This document shows, in pieces, positions 8,187-16,636 of a DNA stretch of 64,000 nucleotides. The translations under genes and the position numbers were made by a program. The notes beneath the pieces were generated by a model that was given only the letters and a program-made list of their open reading frames with translations, did not search any database and was not told the origin of the DNA. Source of the stretch: JAOUEA01 sp963790335 (GTDB lineage: Bacteria > Actinomycetota > UBA4738 > HRBIN12); NCBI GenBank assembly GCA_963790335.1, contig CAWBOB010000007.1:62001-126000 (forward strand), given 5' to 3'. Position 1 is the stretch's first letter. Each line of letters begins with the position of its first letter.

Positions 8187-9848
8187 ATGAAGCGGCCCGT
8201 GGCTCCCGCGCCGGGCATGCGTGCGACATCCGAGCATCCGGTGCTCCCCCTGCGTCGCCCGTCGGGCCAGCCTCCACCACTTCCGCACACCTCGAACTCG
8301 GCCCGATGGTGGTGGGCCTTGGCCATCACGGTCGTGTTCGGCATCGTGCTCGAGCTGTGGGTCAGCCGTTCCGACGGCCTCCACACCTTCGGCGACGCCG
8401 TGTTGCGATCCTTCGAGGACATCCGCTCGGCTGCCGTGACCGACGTCGCGAAGGTGGTCGCCGTGCTCACCACCTTCGGCGCCGTCCAGGTGCTTCGGCT
8501 CGCGCTTGCGGTCGTGCTGATCGTGACCAAGCGCGTGCGACACCTCGTGGTCGCGTTGGCGACCTTCGTCGTGAGCGACTGGCTCGTGCTGACGTTCCTC
8601 GACGTGCAACGTGCCCCCGGCGACGTCACGCCGTTGATCGACGCCACGGACTTCCGGTTCCCCTCGTGGCCCATGACGGCGTTCGCCATCACGGTCTTCG
8701 CGATGCCGTTCGTGCTGGCGCCGGCCGGCCGCGCTAGGAGGCGGGCGATGGCCGGCGCGTGGACGATCGTGGTGCTCGTCGGGCTTGCGAGGCTCTACCT
8801 CGCAGCCGACTACCCGTCGAACGTGGCGTACGCGGCGCTGCTGAGCTGGGTGATCGACGAGACGCTTTTCCGATGGTTCACCCCCGACGACTCGTTTCCG
8901 GTCAGCTACCGGCGAGGGGGCAACGCCGCCCACCTCGACCTCGGTGGTGCCCGCGCCGAGGCCGTGAAGCAGGCGATGGCCGATCAGGTGGGACTCGAGG
9001 TCACCGAGGTGGAGCCCTTCGGGCTGGAGGGGTCCGGCGGGTCGTCGCCGCTGCGCATGACGCTTGCCGACGGATCTCGGGTGTTCGGCAAGATCTACTC
9101 GACCAGTCACCTCCGCGCCGATCGTTGGTACCGCATCGGACGGACGATCCTGTACGGCAAGCTCGAGGACGAGACGCCGTTCGGCTCCGTGCGCCGCCTC
9201 GCGGAGTACGAGGACTATGCCCTGCGATATCTGGCGATGAACGACGTCTCCGTCGCCGAGACCTGGGGGATCGTCGAGCTGACGCCCAACCGCGAGTACA
9301 TGCTGGTGACGGAGTTCTTCGAGGACTCAAGGAACCTCGGCGACTCCCAGATCGACGACGTCGTCATCGACGAGGGTCTGCAGATGATCCGGCGATTCTG
9401 GGATGTCGGCGTGGCCCACCGAGACATCAAGCCGGCGAACCTGCTGGTGCGGCGAGGCCACCTGCAGCTCGTCGACGTCTCCGGCCTCGAGGTGCGACCC
9501 ACGCCCTGGCGCCAAGCGGTCGACCTCGCGAACATGATGCTCACCCTCGCCGTGCAGACCGACCCGGATCGCGTGTACGGGCGGGCGACGGCCGTCTTCA
9601 CCAGCGACGAGATCGCTGAGTCGTTCGCCTGCGCGGTGGGCATGGCCATCCCCACCGAGCTCGCAGGCCGGTTGAAGACCGATCCGCGACCGATCGTCGA
9701 ACGCTTCAAGGAGCTCGCCCCCCCTCACCCACCGGTATCGATCCAGACGTGGGACCTGCGGCGCGTGGCGCTCACCGTGACCGCCGGGGTGGGAAGCCTG
9801 GCGCTCGTTGCCATGGCGATCGCATCCCTGTTCGCCGGCCTGCGCTGA
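8187..9848 (+). CDS. Membrane PAP2-like domain fused to a RIO/Ser-Thr-type kinase domain (fusion B)
   Basis: 553 residues, paralogue of fusion A along its whole length. The membrane part again has a degenerate PAP2 site: PSWPM (159-163) in place of PSGH, and after R202 an Asp (D208) in the catalytic His position and N212 where the last Asp should be. The kinase part keeps K302 (VFGKIYST), HRDIKPAN (411-418; D413, N418) and D430 (LVDV). Both fusions share AHLD-GG, RADRWY-(K/R)-(L/I)-GRT, PWRQAVDLANMML and a final single membrane helix. The short distance to a TAGTCT box supports this ATG. The 3' end is 21 bases from truB on the other strand. Confidence 0.85.
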   Translation: MKRPVAPAPGMRATSEHPVLPLRRPSGQPPPLPHTSNSARWWWALAITVVFGIVLELWVSRSDGLHTFGDAVLRSFEDIRSAAVTDVAKVVAVLTTFGAVQVLRLALAVVLIVTKRVRHLVVALATFVVSDWLVLTFLDVQRAPGDVTPLIDATDFRFPSWPMTAFAITVFAMPFVLAPAGRARRRAMAGAWTIVVLVGLARLYLAADYPSNVAYAALLSWVIDETLFRWFTPDDSFPVSYRRGGNAAHLDLGGARAEAVKQAMADQVGLEVTEVEPFGLEGSGGSSPLRMTLADGSRVFGKIYSTSHLRADRWYRIGRTILYGKLEDETPFGSVRRLAEYEDYALRYLAMNDVSVAETWGIVELTPNREYMLVTEFFEDSRNLGDSQIDDVVIDEGLQMIRRFWDVGVAHRDIKPANLLVRRGHLQLVDVSGLEVRPTPWRQAVDLANMMLTLAVQTDPDRVYGRATAVFTSDEIAESFACAVGMAIPTELAGRLKTDPRPIVERFKELAPPHPPVSIQTWDLRRVALTVTAGVGSLALVAMAIASLFAGLR

Positions 9849-9869
9849 GGGAGGTCGCGGGTCGTCCGG

Positions 9870-10732
9870 TCATGCTCGTTGCAAGATCACGAGCGGCTTC
9901 GATCGCGGGCCGTCGTCTTCATACACGCCGATCAGCTCGCCGCCCGGCCCGAACACCGCGTGGGGCCCTCATGACCCGACGGGCCGAGCACCCGTCCATG
10001 GCCGGCGGCCGTCGCTTCCTCCGCCTCGAGCTCGAGCCTCGGAAGGTGCCACACCGCACGGTCGACGGGCAGCAGCCCCGGCTGCTCGCCGGGGGCCGAG
10101 GCCTCGGCCACGTCGAACGAGCCGATGCGGGTGCGCCGCAGGGCGGTCAGGTGCGCGCCGCAGCCGAGCAGGTCACCCACGTCGGCGGCGAGCGCTCGCA
10201 CGTAGGTGCCGCCGCCACAGGCGACGACCAGGTCCACGTCGGCGCCTCGGCGCGCCACGACCTCGAACCGCTCTACGTGCACCGGGCGCGGCCCCGCTTC
10301 GAGCGACTCGCCTCGACGGGCAGCGTCGTAGAGTCGGCGGCCCCCGATCTTCACGGCCGAGAACGCCGGAGGGACCTGCAGCGAGTCCCCCACGAGCCCG
10401 GCGACCGCGCGCGCGAGCTCATCATCGTCCACGTGCACCTGGGTGGTCGAGGTGACGTCGCCCTCGGCGTCGAGCGTGGTCGTTCGAACGCCCAGGCGCA
10501 TCGTGGCCTCGTAGACCTTGGTCAGCTCGCCGAGGAACCGCAGGAATCGTGTCGCTCGACCGACCCCCATCACGAGCAAGCCGGTGGCCATGGGATCCAA
10601 CGTCCCCGCATGGCCGACCTTCTTCGTGGCCAGCCTGCGGCGGACGAGCGCGACCGCATCGTGGGAGGTGATGCCCCGCGGCTTGTCGATGAGCACGAGC
10701 CCCTCGGGACCGGGGGCCCCGGACGCCGTCAC
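9870..10732 (-). CDS. truB: tRNA pseudouridine(55) synthase, frame break near its 3' end
   Basis: Makes pseudouridine 55 in the tRNA T-loop. Conserved parts: LVLIDKPRGITSHD at the N-terminus, GHAGTLDPMATGLL with the catalytic Asp near residue 46, and PPAFSAVKIGGRRLYD. Uninterrupted reading stops at 9932 after an atypical tail. In a neighbouring frame, the sequence from about 9959 to 9870 encodes AVFGPGGELIGVYEDDG and a VIL tail, the family's normal C-terminus, so one base is missing near 9960. Overlaps nrnA by four bases. Confidence 0.93.
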
Positions 10733-11709
10733 GGGGCAGCCGGAGCCGTTCGCAGCGCGGCGACGAGCCGGTCGACCGTCTCAGCCGGACCGTGTGCCGA
10801 CGTGTATCCCGCGGCGAGCCGGTGGCCGCCGCCGCCGAAGGCGGCGGCGGCGGCGGCGAGGTCGTGCGCTCCGCGCGATCGCACGCTCACCTTGAACCGA
10901 CCGTCCTTCTGCTGTTTCACGATGGCCGCCACGTCGACGTCACGGGCGGTGCGGATCACGTCGATCAGATCGTCGGTCTCGCCGGGTCCCACACCGGCCT
11001 GCTGCAGGTCGGCCTGGGTGAGATAGGTCCACACGAGATCGGCGTCGGCCACGTGCTCGAGCCGTTCGAGGGCGACGCCCACCAGGCGTAGGTACGGCGC
11101 GGCGTTGTCCTCGTACAGGGCCTGCACGAGTCTCGCGTGGTCGAACGCATGCTCGCGGAGCCGGGCTGCGATGCGCAGCGTCTCGGGGGTGGTCGCCTCG
11201 TATTGGAACTTGCCGGTGTCGGTCACGAGTCCCGCGTAGAGGCACAGGGCGGTGTCGTCGGTCATCTCGCCGTGCATCGCCTCGATCAGGCGGAACACCA
11301 TCTCGCAGGTCGACGACGCGTCGCCGTCGATCAGCGGGATCGTGCCCAATCCGTCGTTCGACCGGTGGTGATCGATCCAGATCAGCTCGCCCGCCCGGTT
11401 CGCCACGTGCCCGAGCTGGCCCAGCCGGTCGAACGCGGCGCAGTCGCACGTCACCATGACGGCGGGCTCCCTCGGGAACTCCCTCGGCGGCACCAGGTGC
11501 TCGGAACCGGGCAGCATCGACGCCCATCGCGGAGGGTCCAGCGGATCGTTCGCGTACGAGCACGTGGTGCGGACCCCTCGTGAGCGCAGGAACGACGAGA
11601 GGCCGAGCATCGAGCCGAGCGCGTCGGCGTCGGGGTTCAGGTGGCACGCGAGTGCGACATCGGTCGCATCGCGCAACACCTCGGCGGCCCGCTCGAGCTC
11701 GACCGTCAT
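10729..11709 (-). CDS. nrnA: DHH-family oligoribonuclease / pAp phosphatase (NrnA-like)
   Basis: 326 residues. DHH phosphoesterase with HLNPDADALGS near residue 23, the DHH motif (IWIDHHRSNDG) near 112, an LVTDTGKF motif near 160, and the DHHA1 C-terminal signature AAFGGGGHRLAAG near 290. The family degrades short oligonucleotides or pAp. It sits between rbfA and truB, as is common in actinobacteria, with four-base overlaps on both sides indicating coupled translation. Confidence 0.92.
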   Translation of the reverse strand: MTVELERAAEVLRDATDVALACHLNPDADALGSMLGLSSFLRSRGVRTTCSYANDPLDPPRWASMLPGSEHLVPPREFPREPAVMVTCDCAAFDRLGQLGHVANRAGELIWIDHHRSNDGLGTIPLIDGDASSTCEMVFRLIEAMHGEMTDDTALCLYAGLVTDTGKFQYEATTPETLRIAARLREHAFDHARLVQALYEDNAAPYLRLVGVALERLEHVADADLVWTYLTQADLQQAGVGPGETDDLIDVIRTARDVDVAAIVKQQKDGRFKVSVRSRGAHDLAAAAAAFGGGGHRLAAGYTSAHGPAETVDRLVAALRTAPAAP

Positions 11710-12062
11710 GTGCCGTCCTCCGACGCGTGCAGCCCGGCGATGAGCTCGTCGATGCGGCTGGCCTGCTCGTGGCTGGTGTCCTCCTCGAACTCGAGCTCGG
11801 GCAGGTACTTGAGCCGGACCTGGCGCCCGAGCACCGCCCGCAGGTGCGGCCTGGCCGACCGGAGGGCCGCTCTGGTGCCAGCCTTCTCCTTGTCCTCACC
11901 GAGCGTCGTGTAGGCCACCCACGCGTGGCGCAGGTCGGGCGAGACGGTGACCCCGAGCACGGTGACGAACCCCACCCGAGGGTCTTTCAGCTTCGGGATC
12001 TCCTGAGCGAGGATCTCTCGGAACTCCTCGCCGACGCGGTCGGTTCGCGCTCCCTGGGTCAT
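11706..12062 (-). CDS. rbfA: Ribosome-binding factor A
   Basis: 118 residues. KH-fold 30S maturation factor binding near helix 1 of 16S rRNA. Starts MTQGARTDRVGEEFREIL and includes DPRVGFVTVLGVTVSPDLRHA and RLKYLPELEFEED, all typical. Its stop overlaps the nrnA start by four bases; a 36-base gap separates it from the DUF503 gene. Confidence 0.95.
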   Translation of the reverse strand: MTQGARTDRVGEEFREILAQEIPKLKDPRVGFVTVLGVTVSPDLRHAWVAYTTLGEDKEKAGTRAALRSARPHLRAVLGRQVRLKYLPELEFEEDTSHEQASRIDELIAGLHASEDGT

Positions 12063-12098
12063 GGCGGTCAGCCTACCTCGGCCGTCGTCGGCGCCACG

Positions 12099-12392
12099 TC
12101 AATCGTCCGGCGCATGCACCGTCACCGCTGCCTGGAGCACTTCGACGGCGGGCCATGTGTCCACGAAGGCCGCGATCTCGTCGGCCACCCGGCGGAGGTG
12201 GTACTCCCGGCCGGCGACGGAGGCCACCGCGATCGTGGTGCGCTGCCAGAGATCGTGATGATCGACCTCCGACACGCTCACGTTGAACCGCTGGCGGATC
12301 GCAGCGGTCAGCGACTTCACGACGTGCCGCTTCTGCTTCAGCGAATGACTGTCGCGGATGCGCAGGTCGAACCGCTGCAGCGCGACGAGCAT
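12099..12392 (-). CDS. DUF503 (YlxP-like) protein
   Basis: 97 residues, typical length for DUF503. Has the family pattern LRIRDSHSLKQKRHVVKSL near the N-terminus and HHDLWQRTTIAVASVAG in the middle. The gene is habitually found between infB and rbfA in Gram-positive bacteria; the related YlxP is implicated in ribosome assembly, but its molecular role is poorly defined. The ATG overlaps the infB stop (TGATG). Confidence 0.92.
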   Translation of the reverse strand: MLVALQRFDLRIRDSHSLKQKRHVVKSLTAAIRQRFNVSVSEVDHHDLWQRTTIAVASVAGREYHLRRVADEIAAFVDTWPAVEVLQAAVTVHAPDD

Positions 12393-14563
12393 CAGATCGA
12401 GCGTGCCACCTCACGCACCTCGTAGGCCTCGATCACGTCACCCTGCTTGATGTCCTGGAAGCCCTCGATCCCGATGCCGCACTCGTAGCCCGCAGCGACG
12501 TCGCGCACATCGTCCTTGAAGCGACGCAGGGATCCGATGCGACCCTCGTAGACGACCACGCCGTCTCGCACGAGCCGAACGCGGGCATCCCGGGGGATCG
12601 TGCCCCGCGTGACGTAGCAGCCGGCCACGACCCCGATCCTCGGGACGCGGAACATCTCCCGCACCTCGGCCTGCCCGAGCTCGTGCTCCTGCTTCTCGGG
12701 CGCCAACATGCCCGACAAGGCCGCCTTGATGTCATCGATGGCGTCGTAGATCACGCGGTACGTGCGGATGTCGACACCCTCACGTTCGGAAAGGTCGACC
12801 GCCTGCTTGTCGGGGCGCACGTTGAACCCGATCACGATCGCCTCGGAGGCCATGGCGAGCGACACGTCGTTCTCCGTGATGCCGCCCGCCGCGCTCCGCA
12901 CGATGTTGACGCGCACCTCGTCCTGCGGCAGCTTCAGGAACGCGTCGGTGAGCGCACCGAGCGATCCCTGCACATCGGCCTTCACCACCAGGTTCAGCTC
13001 CGGGATCTCCGCACGTTCTGCCTGACGCATCAGGTCGGACAGGGTCGGCGGCCGGCTCACCACGAGATCCGCAGCACGCGCTTTCGCCTCGCGCTCCCCT
13101 GCCAGGTGGCGGGCTTCGCGCTCGTCGGCCACCTCGCGGAAGTCCTCGCCCGAGGCGGGCACCGCCTCCCACCCCAAGAGCTGCACCGGCTTCGACGGCC
13201 CGGCGACCTCGACGGTGGTGCCGTTCTCGTCCTGCATCGCGCGGATCTTGCAATACGTCGTGCCCGACACGAGCGCGTCGCCGATGTCGAGCGAGCCCCG
13301 CTGCACGAGCACGGTCGCGACGGGCCCGCGCCCCTTGTCGAGGTGCGCCTCGATCACGGTGCCTCGCGCGGGGCCGGTGGGCATGCCCTTGAGCTCCTCG
13401 AGATCGGCGACCAGCAGGATCGTCTCGAGCAAGGTGTCGAGGTTCATCTTCGCCTTCGCGGAAACGTCGACGAACTCGGTGTCACCGCCCCACTCCGACG
13501 GAACGAGGCCACGCTCGACCAGCTGCTGGCGGACCCGGGTGGGATCGGCCGCCTCCTTGTCGACCTTGTTCACGGCGACCACGACCGGCACCTGTGCGGC
13601 CTTCGCGTGGTCGAGCGCCTCGATCGTCTGGGGCATCACGCCATCGTCGGCCGCCACCACGAGCACCGCGATGTCGGTGACCTGAGCACCTCGTGCGCGC
13701 ATCGCCGTGAAGGCCTCGTGGCCCGGCGTGTCGATGAACGTGATGTCGCGCTCGCCCACGTGCGCTTGGTAGGCACCGATGTGTTGGGTGATACCACCGA
13801 ACTCGCCCGCCACGACATCGGTCTCGCGGATGGAGTCGAGCAACTTGGTCTTGCCGTGGTCGACGTGGCCCATGACGGTGACCACGGGGGGTCTCGTCAC
13901 GAGCAACGACTCGTCGACCTCCTCGTCGGCGTCGTCGAGCACCTCGTCGGCGAGCCCGACGACCTCGGGTTCCATGCCGAGCTCGGCGGCGACCAGTCCG
14001 ATGGCCTCGTCGGACAGCGAGGTGGTCGCGGTCGCCATCTCACCGGCCAGGAAGAGGATCTTGACGATCTCGGCCGGCCCACGTCCGACCTTCTCGGCGA
14101 TGGCCTGCGGGGTCGCGCCTCGCACGACACGCAGGCTCGGCACCTCGGGCTCGGCGGGGGTGCGCGCGAGCCTCGGGGGACGCCGGCCGCCCGGGGCGGC
14201 CGGGGCCGGCTCCGCGGACCGGACCGTGGCGGCCTGAGCCGGCTCGGCGGTAACGGGCGCCGGCGACGTCGCGGCAGCAGGGGTCGGCGCGGGTTCTGCA
14301 GCCTCGACGGGGCCGGCCGAGACGGGTGGCGCCGCAGGCGCCTTCGGCTTCGTCTTGGGCTTGCGCGGCGCCGGGGCCGGCTCGAGCACCTCCCGGCGTT
14401 TCGGGGCCTCGGTGGCCTTGCCTCCCGAGGCACGGAGCCGCGGCACCAGGTCCTCGGGCACGCTCGACGAGGCGGACTTGCCCGCCACGCCCATCTGCTC
14501 CAGCGTCGCCAGCAGTTCCTTGCTGGTGACACCGAGCTCCTTGGCCAGTTCGTGGACCCTCAC
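12392..14563 (-). CDS. infB: Translation initiation factor IF-2
   Basis: 723 residues. GTPase that places initiator tRNA on the ribosome. Has the IF2N domain (MRVHELAKELGVTSKELL), an Ala/Pro/Lys-rich linker to about residue 140, a second IF2N-like segment, the G domain (GHVDHGKTKLLD, DTPGHEAFTAMR, NKVDKE), then domains II-IV ending EVREVARSI. The linker is much shorter than in Streptomyces (>1000 residues). Overlaps ylxR by four bases. No frame break seen. Confidence 0.97.
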   Translation of the reverse strand: MRVHELAKELGVTSKELLATLEQMGVAGKSASSSVPEDLVPRLRASGGKATEAPKRREVLEPAPAPRKPKTKPKAPAAPPVSAGPVEAAEPAPTPAAATSPAPVTAEPAQAATVRSAEPAPAAPGGRRPPRLARTPAEPEVPSLRVVRGATPQAIAEKVGRGPAEIVKILFLAGEMATATTSLSDEAIGLVAAELGMEPEVVGLADEVLDDADEEVDESLLVTRPPVVTVMGHVDHGKTKLLDSIRETDVVAGEFGGITQHIGAYQAHVGERDITFIDTPGHEAFTAMRARGAQVTDIAVLVVAADDGVMPQTIEALDHAKAAQVPVVVAVNKVDKEAADPTRVRQQLVERGLVPSEWGGDTEFVDVSAKAKMNLDTLLETILLVADLEELKGMPTGPARGTVIEAHLDKGRGPVATVLVQRGSLDIGDALVSGTTYCKIRAMQDENGTTVEVAGPSKPVQLLGWEAVPASGEDFREVADEREARHLAGEREAKARAADLVVSRPPTLSDLMRQAERAEIPELNLVVKADVQGSLGALTDAFLKLPQDEVRVNIVRSAAGGITENDVSLAMASEAIVIGFNVRPDKQAVDLSEREGVDIRTYRVIYDAIDDIKAALSGMLAPEKQEHELGQAEVREMFRVPRIGVVAGCYVTRGTIPRDARVRLVRDGVVVYEGRIGSLRRFKDDVRDVAAGYECGIGIEGFQDIKQGDVIEAYEVREVARSI

Positions 14564-14835
14564 GCCGCTCCCATCCGCTCGATCTCGAGCATCAGCCTAC
14601 CGACTTCCTCCAGACGCACACCCGTGCGGAGCGCCCTGGCGAGCACACCCGGACGCCTCGCCGCCACCAGACACGAAGGGTCCGGGTGCACGTACGCGCC
14701 GCGTCCTGGCGCCGATCCGTCGCGATCCAGTACCGGGCCGGGACCGCTCGAGACGATGCGGACGAGCGCGGCCTTGCCGGCGCGGGCACGGCAGCCCACG
14801 CACATCCGGACCGGTCCCGGTTCCTCGGCACTCAC
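14560..14835 (-). CDS. ylxR: YlxR-family RNA-binding protein (DUF448)
   Basis: 91 residues. Carries the hallmark RMCVGCRAR near residue 10 and GRGAYVHPDPSCL near 45. The YlxR fold binds RNA and, in Bacillus, has been linked to RNase P and transcription of many genes. GTG start overlapping the nusA stop (GTGA), and four-base overlap with infB: the canonical nusA-ylxR-infB order. Confidence 0.93.
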   Translation of the reverse strand: MSAEEPGPVRMCVGCRARAGKAALVRIVSSGPGPVLDRDGSAPGRGAYVHPDPSCLVAARRPGVLARALRTGVRLEEVGRLMLEIERMGAA

Positions 14836-16045
14836 TCCCCCGCGGGGGCCCCCTCGACCTCGGCGGGCTCGACGACCTCAGCAGGCTCGCTGCTCGGCAC
14901 CGGCTCGGCACCGGTCGGCCTCGGGCTCGGCCGGAACCTCGGCTGCTGCCTCCACGACCGTCGGTGACGTCTCGGCCGGTGGTGCCGATCGCGCGCGCGC
15001 CTCTTCGGCCACCTGTGCCTCGGACTTGATGTCGATGCGCCATCCCGTGAGCCGCGCGGCCAGGCGGGCGTTCTGCCCTTCCTTGCCGATCGCGAGGGAG
15101 AGCTGGTAGTCGGGCACGATCACCATCGCGGTGCCGGTCTCCTCGTTGATGCGCACCTCGCGCACCTTGGCCGGCTGCAGGGCGTTCGCGACGAACTCCG
15201 CTGTGTTCTCCGACCACGGCACCACGTCGATCTTCTCGCCCCGCAGCTCGTTGACGACCATGCGCACGCGCGAGCCCTTGGGCCCCACGCACGCGCCGAC
15301 CGGGTCGACACCGGGTTCGTTGGAGAGCACGCCGATCTTCGAACGGTGGCCCGGCTCCCGCGCCACCGCCCTGATCTCGACGATGCCTTCGTCGACCTCC
15401 GGGAACCTCCATCGCGAAGAGCGCTCGCAGCAGACCCGGATGCGAGCGGCTCACGACGATCTGCGGACCCTTGGTGCCCTTGCGCACCTCGGTGATGTAG
15501 GCCTTGAGCCGCTCGCCGTGCCGGTACGGCTCGGTGGGCACCTGCTCGGCCTGGGGCAGCAACGCTTCCACCTTGCCCAGGTCGAGCAGCGTGTACCGGC
15601 GCTCCTGCTGCTGCACGATGCCGGTCACGACGTCGCCCTCGCGTCCGGCGAACTCCTCGTACGTCATCTCGCGTTCGGCGTCACGGAGCTTCTGGAAGAT
15701 CACCTGCTTGGCGGTCTGGGCGCCGATGCGGCCCTTGAAGTCGTCGGTGACCTCGACCTCTTCCTCGCCGAGCACCTTCATCTCGAGGGTTGGGTCGGCG
15801 CCTTCCTCCTCGGCCGGCACCTCGATCTCCTCGAGATCCTGCTTCCACATGCGCAGGTCGCCGCTCTCGGGGTCGATCTCGGCGCGGAAGCCGACGAAGT
15901 CGTCGTCTGCGGTGGGGTTCTCCTGCTTCCACCACGTCTTGTAGGCCGAGGCCATCGCTTCGCCGAGACCGTGCAGGATGGTCTCGAAGGCGACGCCCTT
16001 CTCGCGTTCCAACTCCCGCAGCGCGGCGATCATCTCGGCGTTCAT
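14832..16045 (-). CDS. nusA: Transcription termination/antitermination factor NusA, with two apparent frame breaks
   Basis: Binds RNA polymerase and nascent RNA through S1 and KH domains. The N-terminal domain starts MNAEMIAALRELEREKGV; S1 domain around DVVTGIVQQQERRYTLLDLG; then IVVSRSHPGLLRALFAMEVP. An extra base near 15401 shifts the frame; the KH region continues as GVDPVGACVGPKGSRVRMV and LAIGKEGQNARLAARLTGW. A second extra base near 14912 restores an acidic tail ending at 14832, which then overlaps ylxR. As an essential gene this is almost certainly intact in the organism. Starts on the rimP stop (ATGA). Confidence 0.93.
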
Positions 16046-16508
16046 GCGTTGCTCCTCTTCAGCTCGGCGCTCCAGTCGACGACGGTCCTCGCCGACGTGA
16101 TGTCGGCATACGGCACGCGCAGCTCAGCGTCACCGATCGCGAGGGTGCACCCCTCGTCGTCGGCGGCGATCAGCGTGCCCGCATGGATCTTCGACCCCTC
16201 GACCTGCGCCTTCGTCTTCACCCTCACCTGCTCGCCCACGCACCGCCGGTAGTGATCGGGCCGGCTCAGGGGCTCGCTCGATGCCCGGCGTGGCGACCTG
16301 CAGGTCGTACGTTCCGGTCTGCGGATCCCCGGCATCGAGGCGCTCGGAGATGCTGCGAGAGAGCCGGGCCAGCTCGTCGACGTCGATGCCGTCGGGGGCG
16401 TCGACCACCACTTGGAGGATCGCGCGACCCGCCTCGGTCGCCGTCGCACGTCGTACAGCTCGAACCCCTGCGCCTCACGACAGGCCTGAGCAGCGCTTCC
16501 GCTTCCAC
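16042..16508 (-). CDS. rimP: Ribosome maturation factor RimP, with three apparent frame breaks
   Basis: 30S assembly factor. Recognisable pieces lie in changing frames: MEAEALLRPVV at the start, AQGFELYDV, VVVDAPDGIDVDELARLSR and LQVATPGIER, then RPDHYRRCVGEQVRVK and the C-terminal SH3-like domain ending SAELKRSNA. Breaks fall near 16471, 16438 and 16274. The GTG start at 16508 follows a GGGAGGGG ribosome-binding site by eight bases. The product is about 155 residues when repaired, the usual length. First gene of the rimP-nusA-ylxR-infB operon. Confidence 0.85.
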
Positions 16509-16533
16509 CGCTCGGACCCCTCCCTACGAACGA

Positions 16534-16557
16534 GAAGGTGGGCGCGAGCCCACCTTC
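16534..16557 (-). promoter_or_regulatory. Leader hairpin of the rimP-nusA-infB operon
   Basis: GAAGGTGGGC and GCCCACCTTC form a perfect 10-bp stem with a 4-base loop, between the predicted promoter and the rimP ribosome-binding site. On the transcript it is followed by CTCGTTCGTAGG, without a U run, so it may be a NusA-responsive pause or attenuation element. Confidence 0.45.
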
Positions 16558-16588
16558 ACCACACTCCGTCAGCTCCTGTTCTGCATCG

Positions 16589-16594
16589 AGTATA
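16589..16594 (-). promoter_or_regulatory. -10 box of the rimP-nusA-infB operon
   Basis: On the minus strand the hexamer is TATACT, close to consensus, giving a leader of roughly 75 bases before the rimP start. No convincing -35 hexamer seen. Confidence 0.5.
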
Positions 16595-16636
16595 GCCACG
16601 ACCTGCGGGAGGGGGCCCGGACGAGCCCGGGGCGGG

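Noticed and set aside
12683..15109. An 808-codon open frame on the plus strand opposite infB, ylxR and nusA
   Set aside because: Antisense shadow of conserved genes; composition lacks any recognisable domain.
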